DNA of 64,000 bases from assembly GCA_963841715.1 (NCBI GenBank), contig CAWJDP010000004.1, positions 248,001-312,000 of the forward strand. Direction: 5' to 3'. This stretch comes from DASPWW01 sp963841715 (lineage in GTDB: Bacteria; Actinomycetota; Thermoleophilia; Solirubrobacterales; 70-9). Both the position numbers and the translations under genes were made by a program. The notes beneath the pieces were generated by a model. It ran no database searches. It worked only from the letters and a program-made list of their open reading frames with translations, and was not told the origin of the DNA. Shown here piece after piece: positions 59,636-64,000 of the stretch (the stretch's first letter is position 1; each line of letters starts with the position of its first letter).

Positions 59636-61104
59636 TGCGGTTCGCCCCCGACACGTCCACGGGCGGACGGGAGCACGAGCGTGAAGTCGGTGCGCCCGCG
59701 GTGCGATGCGACATCGAGATCGCCGCGCATCCGCTGCGCGAGCTCGCGCGCGATCGCCAGCCCGAGCCCGGAGCCGCTCGCTGAGTCGCCGGTGAAGAAG
59801 CGCTCGAACACGCGCCCCCTCGACTGGGGGGAGATGCCCGGCCCGTTGTCGGAGACCACGAACTCCGCGGTCCCGTCCTGCCCTTTCGCGGTCAGGGTGA
59901 TCCCTGTTCCCTCCGGCGTATGGGTGAGAGCGTTGTCAACCAGGATACGGATGATCTGCGCCACCCGATCACGGTCGGCGAGCGCGGTCGTGGAATCGCC
60001 CTCGGTGCGGACCTCGATCCGCGAGCGGTGGAGATCGGCGAGCGGGCCGAACTCGTCGACGGTCTCGCCGGCGACGCGGTCGAGGCGCACCGGCTCGACC
60101 CGAAGCTCCATCGCGTCGGCGTCGAGCCGCGAGAGATCGAGCAGCTCCGCGGTCAGCCTCGTCAGCCGCTGGACCTGCTCGCGCATCGTCGTCACGAATT
60201 CGTCGCGCGTCGCGGCATCGGGCTCCTCGTCCTCGAGCAGCTCGACGAACCCGGCAAGCGAGAAGATCGGAGTGCGGAGCTCGTGCGAGGCGTTGGCGAT
60301 GAACTCCTTGCGCGCGCTGTCGAGCCGGGCGAGGCGCTGCTGCATCTCGTTGAACGCCATCCCGAGCTGCCCGACCTCGTCCGGAGGGTCGACTGGGATG
60401 GGGACCGAGAAGTTGCCCCGCGCGACCTCCTCTGCCGCCCGCTCGAGGCGGCTCAGGCGCCGGGCGTGGGCGCGGGCCACGAACCAGCCCGCGAGCAGCG
60501 CCGCGGTCAGCGCGATCGCCCCAGCGATCAGGATCTGGCGCTGGATCAGGGCGACATTGTCCTCGACGTCGCCGAGCGGCGTCGACAGCACCGCGACCCA
60601 GCGCGGGCGCCCCCCGGGGCCACCCGCGAGCGGAATCGCCGTCTCGCCGACGCGGCCGCCGCCGACGAGCTCGACCGCCGAGGTCAGGGTCCCCGTCGAG
60701 GCCGCGGTCGCCGCGGCGACGTAGCTCGGCGCGACTGCGGTCCGCCCGAGCCCCGAGTCGACGAGCACAAACGTCCGCGACGACCCCGTCCGCGAGCCCC
60801 GCAGGCCGAGGATCGTCACCCGCGACTGGCTGCGCTGGGCGAGCTCCCGGGCGAGCTGGCGCAGCTTCGCCTGCGAGGCTCCGTTCCTCATCGCCGAGGT
60901 GAGCCGGTGCTTGTCCTCGAGCGCGAACGACTCCAGCCGCTGCAGCTTCTCGCCGGTGAGGCTGGAGCGCAGCTGGGGGACGACGTAGAGGTAGACGAAC
61001 CCCACCGCGGCGCTCGTGATCGCAAAGAACAGCAGCAGCAGGCGGTTGCGGACGCTGTTCAGTCGCGTGTAGCGTCGCGCGCCGCGCTCGGCCGCGGTAT
61101 CCAT
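59632..61104 (-). CDS. Sensor histidine kinase
   Basis: This 490-residue kinase has a first helix (about 22-42), an extracytoplasmic sensor of about 140 residues, a second helix (about 185-207) and a HAMP domain. The phosphoacceptor region is A-N-A-S-H-E-L-R-T-P with the active His. The ATPase domain has N box V-D-N-A-L-T-H-T, G1 D-N-G-P-G-I and G2 G-S-G-L-G-L-A-I. ATG 61104 overlaps the stop of the response regulator (TGATG). It probably senses envelope stress together with the HtrA-like protease. Confidence 0.95.
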   Translation of the reverse strand: MDTAAERGARRYTRLNSVRNRLLLLFFAITSAAVGFVYLYVVPQLRSSLTGEKLQRLESFALEDKHRLTSAMRNGASQAKLRQLARELAQRSQSRVTILGLRGSRTGSSRTFVLVDSGLGRTAVAPSYVAAATAASTGTLTSAVELVGGGRVGETAIPLAGGPGGRPRWVAVLSTPLGDVEDNVALIQRQILIAGAIALTAALLAGWFVARAHARRLSRLERAAEEVARGNFSVPIPVDPPDEVGQLGMAFNEMQQRLARLDSARKEFIANASHELRTPIFSLAGFVELLEDEEPDAATRDEFVTTMREQVQRLTRLTAELLDLSRLDADAMELRVEPVRLDRVAGETVDEFGPLADLHRSRIEVRTEGDSTTALADRDRVAQIIRILVDNALTHTPEGTGITLTAKGQDGTAEFVVSDNGPGISPQSRGRVFERFFTGDSASGSGLGLAIARELAQRMRGDLDVASHRGRTDFTLVLPSARGRVGGEPQ

Positions 61105-61808
61105 CAACCCTCCGGATCGCGGAACCGGTAGCCGACTCCGCGGACCGTGAACAGGTACTCGGGCTGCTTCGAGTCACGCTCGAGCTTCTCGCGGAGGTGG
61201 CGGATGTGGACGTCGATCGTGCGCGGATCGCGGTAGCCGGAGTCGCCCCAGACGCGTTCGAGCAGCACCTCGCGCGTGTGGACGCGGCCCGGCGTCGTCG
61301 CCAGCGCCGCGAGGAGCTCGAACTCGACGTAGGTGAGGCTGACGTCCTCGCCCCGCAACGAGGCCGAGCGGCGCTCGAAGTCGATTTTCAGCTCGCCGAC
61401 GACGAGCGGCTCGCCGGCCGGTCGCCCGCCGAGCATCTCGGCCCGCCGGAGCACCGCCTTGACGCGGCTTCGGAACTCGCGCACGGAGAACGGCTTCGTG
61501 ATGTAGTCGTCGGCCCCCATCTCGAGCCCGACGACCTTGTCGATCTCCTCCCCCCGCGCCGTGAGCATGATGATCGGGACCTGGCTGCGGCTGCGCATCC
61601 GCCGGCAGACCTCGATCCCGTCGAGCTGCGGCAGCATCACGTCGAGGACGACGAGGTCGAACCGCTGCTCGGCGAACCGGTCCAGCGCCTCGCGCCCGTC
61701 GCGTGCGGGGATGACCTCGTAGCCCTCCTTGCGCAGGGGGTAGGTCAACAGCCGCTGAATTGCCTGCTCGTCGTCGACGAGGAGAATCCGCGCCGCTGCG
61801 TCGGCCAT
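61104..61808 (-). CDS. Response regulator, OmpR/PhoB (MprA-like) family
   Basis: This 234-residue regulator has a receiver with D-D at the start (L-L-V-D-D-E-Q), phosphoacceptor Asp in L-V-V-L-D-V-M-L-P, and Thr and Lys in M-L-T-A-R and Y-I-T-K-P-F. A winged-helix domain follows, with L-T-Y-V-E-F-E-L-L and R-T-I-D-V-H-I-R-H-L-R. It should bind DNA direct repeats and control the operon it heads, but no target repeat was identified. TAGTCT lies 7 bases before the start. Confidence 0.96.
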   Translation of the reverse strand: MADAAARILLVDDEQAIQRLLTYPLRKEGYEVIPARDGREALDRFAEQRFDLVVLDVMLPQLDGIEVCRRMRSRSQVPIIMLTARGEEIDKVVGLEMGADDYITKPFSVREFRSRVKAVLRRAEMLGGRPAGEPLVVGELKIDFERRSASLRGEDVSLTYVEFELLAALATTPGRVHTREVLLERVWGDSGYRDPRTIDVHIRHLREKLERDSKQPEYLFTVRGVGYRFRDPEG

Positions 61809-61815
61809 CCTGTAG

Positions 61816-61821
61816 AGACTA
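61816..61821 (-). promoter_or_regulatory. -10 box of the response-regulator operon
   Basis: TAGTCT on the minus strand lies 7 bases before ATG 61808 and directly adjoins the GTG of the divergent gene at 61822. The two genes are separated by only 13 bases. Confidence 0.45.
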
Positions 61822-63648
61822 GTGTCCGCTCAGCCGGCCACCGGTCGCGTCTACCGGCTCGCATTCGTGCCTGCGCTGGTCGTGCTGGCGGTGGTCAGCT
61901 TCTCACTCCAATCGCCGCCCCCGCCGCTTGGCTCTGACCTCGCGACGAGCGACTTCGACTCCACGAGCGCGGCTTCGACTGCGCGCAAGATCGTCCACCG
62001 CGCTCCGGTCCGGATGCCGGGCAGCGCGGGCGACGCGGCGACCACCGAGTTCGTCGCCCGGGAGCTGAAGGGGATTCAGGGCGCCGACGTCACCGAGGAA
62101 CGCTACGCGAGCGGCGGCAGCGAGCTCCGGAACGTGGTCGCGGTGCTGCCGGGCGCGTCCGAGCGCCGCATCGTCCTGCTGGCACCGCGAGACTCAGCGC
62201 GAGGCACCGGCGCCGCGAGCAGCCCCGCCGCCACGGCTGCGATGCTCGAGATCGTCGGCGCCTACGACGCGACCCGACACCGCAAGACGCTCGTGTTTGT
62301 GTCCACCGACGGAAGTGACCAGGGCGCCTCCGGGGCCCGTGAGTTCGCCGCCCGATATCCCGACCGCGACCTGATCGACGCCGCGATCGTGCTCTCGCAG
62401 CCGGCGGCAGCCGACCCCCACCCGCCGTACGTGATCCCGTGGTCGAGCGGGAGGGCCGAGACCTCGCTCCAGCTCGTCCGCACCGCCGAGGCCGCCGTCG
62501 ACGACCAAACCGGCGATCGCACCCGGCCCCCGGGGCTGCTCGCGTCCCTGACCCGACTCGCGCTCCCGACCGGGCTCGGCGAGCAGGCACCGCTTGTCGA
62601 CGCGGGGCTCGACTCGGTCGCGATCAGCTCCGCCGGCGAGCGCCCGCTGCCACCCAGCGACAGTGGAGGTGGGAGTGCGAACGGTCTCTCGCAGCGGACG
62701 CTGGGCGAATTCGGCCGCGCGACGCTGAACGTCGTCCAGACCCTCGACGAGACTACGAAGCCGCTCGTCCACGGCCCGAGCACCTACCTGCTCGCCGGGG
62801 GCAGGGTCGTCCCCGGTTGGGCGCCGGTCCTGCTCGCGCTCGTCCTGCTGCTGCCGTCCGCGCTCGTCGCCGGAGCCGCGCTCGGGCGCGCCTGGCGTCG
62901 CGGGGAGGCAGGCCCGCGCACGCTCGCCTGGGGGCTCGGGCGCGCGTTCCCGTTCATCGGCGTGCTGCTGCTCGCCTACCTGCTCGCGCTCGTCGGAATC
63001 GCCTCCTCGCCCGACTTCCCCTACGACCCCGGGGCGTACGCGGACGGATGGCGAGCGGTGCTCACGCTCGCCCTGCTCGCCGGCGCGCTCGGGGCGGCGC
63101 TCCGGTTCGCGCGCCCGCTCCGGCTCCCTCGGTCGATCTCGACCGAGGCGCTCGCGCCCGCCGTCGGGAGCCTCTCCTGCCTCGCGGTTCTCGGCGTCTG
63201 GCTTGAGAACCCGTACCTCGCGCTGCTGCTCGTGCCGATCGCCCACGTTTGGCTGCTGACGACGATCCCCGGTCGCGAGCGCCGCTTCCGCGTGACGCTC
63301 GCCGGGACGGGTATCGCGCTGCTGCCGGCGCTGATCGCCGTGATCTCGCTCGGGAGCCGGCTCGGAGTCGGGCCGGCGATTCCCTGGCACCTGGTGCTGA
63401 TGCTGAACGGCGGCCAGATCGGCCTCGCCGTGGCGCTGTTCGCGTGCGTGCTCGCGGGCACGATCGTCGCCTCGCTCGCGATCGCCCGCGCCCCCGAGCG
63501 GCCCGACGGCGGTCCGCGCTTCGCCGTCCCAGGCCCGAGCTCGGAGCCCGCTGTTGAACCCGAGCCCAACTCCGATCTCGAGGGCGTGGACGTTCCGACG
63601 ATCTCCGCCTCGACAGAAATAAGGCGAGAGCGCCCGCGAGCCGATTAG
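61822..63648 (+). CDS. Membrane protein with degenerate M28 peptidase domain
   Basis: This 608-residue protein has one N-terminal helix (about 14-32) and a periplasmic region (about 40-310) that follows the M28 aminopeptidase pattern. About eight C-terminal helices (320-570) and a disordered tail follow. The M28 metal ligands are lost: the usual A-H-x-D-S is A-P-R-D-S, G-A-x-D is G-A-A-S, and the E-E pair is S-D. It is therefore unlikely to be a peptidase and may bind a ligand or partner. GTG 61822 is divergent from the response regulator, so it may belong to that regulon. Confidence 0.7.
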   Translation: MSAQPATGRVYRLAFVPALVVLAVVSFSLQSPPPPLGSDLATSDFDSTSAASTARKIVHRAPVRMPGSAGDAATTEFVARELKGIQGADVTEERYASGGSELRNVVAVLPGASERRIVLLAPRDSARGTGAASSPAATAAMLEIVGAYDATRHRKTLVFVSTDGSDQGASGAREFAARYPDRDLIDAAIVLSQPAAADPHPPYVIPWSSGRAETSLQLVRTAEAAVDDQTGDRTRPPGLLASLTRLALPTGLGEQAPLVDAGLDSVAISSAGERPLPPSDSGGGSANGLSQRTLGEFGRATLNVVQTLDETTKPLVHGPSTYLLAGGRVVPGWAPVLLALVLLLPSALVAGAALGRAWRRGEAGPRTLAWGLGRAFPFIGVLLLAYLLALVGIASSPDFPYDPGAYADGWRAVLTLALLAGALGAALRFARPLRLPRSISTEALAPAVGSLSCLAVLGVWLENPYLALLLVPIAHVWLLTTIPGRERRFRVTLAGTGIALLPALIAVISLGSRLGVGPAIPWHLVLMLNGGQIGLAVALFACVLAGTIVASLAIARAPERPDGGPRFAVPGPSSEPAVEPEPNSDLEGVDVPTISASTEIRRERPRAD

Positions 63649-63702
63649 AGATCAGGGGGAGGGGAATCCCCCCAGTGGGTGAGATCGACGTTTGGTCGCG
63701 AG

Positions 63703-63954
63703 ATGCCGATGACAGCCAGGTCCCCGAGGACGGACGAGTTCAACGACCTCCGGCGGAAGGTCGCCGGCGGCGAGTACGCGATCGACGCTCAGCGCGTCGC
63801 GGGCGCGATCGTGTGGAAGCTGCGGGAGGTCGGCCGCCTCAGGCGCTCAATCGCCGCGACCGAAGCTGGTCGAAGCCCGCTGCCTCCCGGATCGCCCCGC
63901 TGGCGTCGCGAAGCTCGACCCCCTGGCCGTCCCGAAGCTCGCCGATCCCCGTAA
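63703..63954 (+). CDS. FlgM-like anti-sigma factor
   Basis: The protein reads R-T-D-E-F-N-D-L-R-R-K-V-A-G-G-E-Y-A-I-D then A-Q-R-V-A-G-A-I-V-W. This is the C-terminal, sigma-28-binding part of FlgM (family pattern L-x-x-x-V-x-x-G-x-Y-x-V-D-x-x-x-V-A). After about residue 50 the codon bias weakens, and the convergent gene at 63839 has the better bias there. The natural end is probably nearer 63860, and the tail to 63954 may be an artefact of a frame error. Starts at GTG 63679 and ATG 63709 are also possible. An FlgM suggests a flagellar regulon beyond the window. Confidence 0.55.
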   Translation: MPMTARSPRTDEFNDLRRKVAGGEYAIDAQRVAGAIVWKLREVGRLRRSIAATEAGRSPLPPGSPRWRREARPPGRPEARRSP

Positions 63955-64000
63955 GCGTCGACCCCGTGCGCGCGACAGCCGCCTCGGCGCTCTCGAGCAC
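63839..64000 (-). CDS. 3' end of a minus-strand gene, unknown function
   Basis: Reading from the window edge, the frame gives V-L-E-S-A-E-A-A-V-A-R-T-G-S, then T-L-T-G-I-G-E-L-R-D-G-Q-G-V-E-L-R-D, and ends L-R-S-R-R-L-S-A and TGA at 63839-63841. Third-position GC is high, unlike the overlapping plus-strand frame, so this is the better coding candidate from about 63870 onward. It is not recognised; the rest lies outside the window. Confidence 0.5.
   Translation of the reverse strand: MLESAEAAVARTGSTLTGIGELRDGQGVELRDASGAIREAAGFDQLRSRRLSA

Overview
The window comes from a very GC-rich actinobacterium, most likely class Thermoleophilia (Solirubrobacterales or relatives). This is inferred from strong G/C third-position codon bias, frequent GTG and TTG starts, 4-base GTGA/ATGA gene overlaps, DrrAB-type and MprAB/PepD-type gene sets, and several paralogous small SnoaL/NTF2-like proteins starting M-S-x-E-N-V-E. 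No tRNA, rRNA, CRISPR array, insertion sequence or prophage was seen.

Region 1 (1-14991) is respiratory complex I. nuoF (3' end), G, H and I are followed by five unrelated genes (PRC-barrel, hydrolase, sulfurtransferase, glycine-rich surface protein, esterase; three on the opposite strand). nuoJKLMN then resume behind a promoter of their own and end at a strong hairpin. Region 2 (15103-23533) has a coupled minus-strand operon (DrrA-like ATPase, ABC-2 permease, membrane zincin, methyltransferase, then DUF2277). It also has an MFS carrier, an AEC carrier, a VOC protein, a tandem diverged ThyX protein and an LPxTG-anchored cupredoxin. Region 3 (23530-33752) holds a DJ-1/PfpI protein, a secreted trypsin-like protease with RTX-like repeats, acetyl-CoA synthetase, two coupled exported proteins, a CBS protein, a saccharopine-dehydrogenase-like reductase, an SDR and small unknowns.

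Region 4 (33730-35499) is a low-density island bounded by near-identical 26-base direct repeats. It carries a decayed and two intact SnoaL-like genes. Region 5 (35500-41607) has a DHA2 drug exporter, an acyl-CoA carboxylase alpha subunit coupled to a DUF2804 protein, a HEARH-motif protein and purA. Region 6 (41695-47522) is a dipeptide/oligopeptide ABC operon (binding protein, C, B, D, F). Region 7 (47501-51863) is the rpsF-ssb-rpsR-rplI-dnaB operon plus a DnaC-like loader. Region 8 (51926-57509) has a LamG-like exported protein, a trehalose operon (treT-otsA) with an enoyl-CoA hydratase, and a third SnoaL paralogue. Region 9 (57513-61808) is a fully coupled response regulator-histidine kinase-HtrA protease-inositol monophosphatase operon. 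The window closes with a degenerate M28 peptidase-like membrane protein, an FlgM-like protein and the tail of a minus-strand gene.

Two features cut across the window. Essential genes (nuoF, nuoG, nuoH, the peptide transporter genes and sseA) are interrupted by about 16 single-base frameshifts, nearly all in the +1 (inserted base) direction, which points to consensus-sequence error rather than gene decay. Many genes also carry a TANNNT-like -10 box only 7-9 bases before the start codon and no Shine-Dalgarno, which suggests widespread leaderless transcription.
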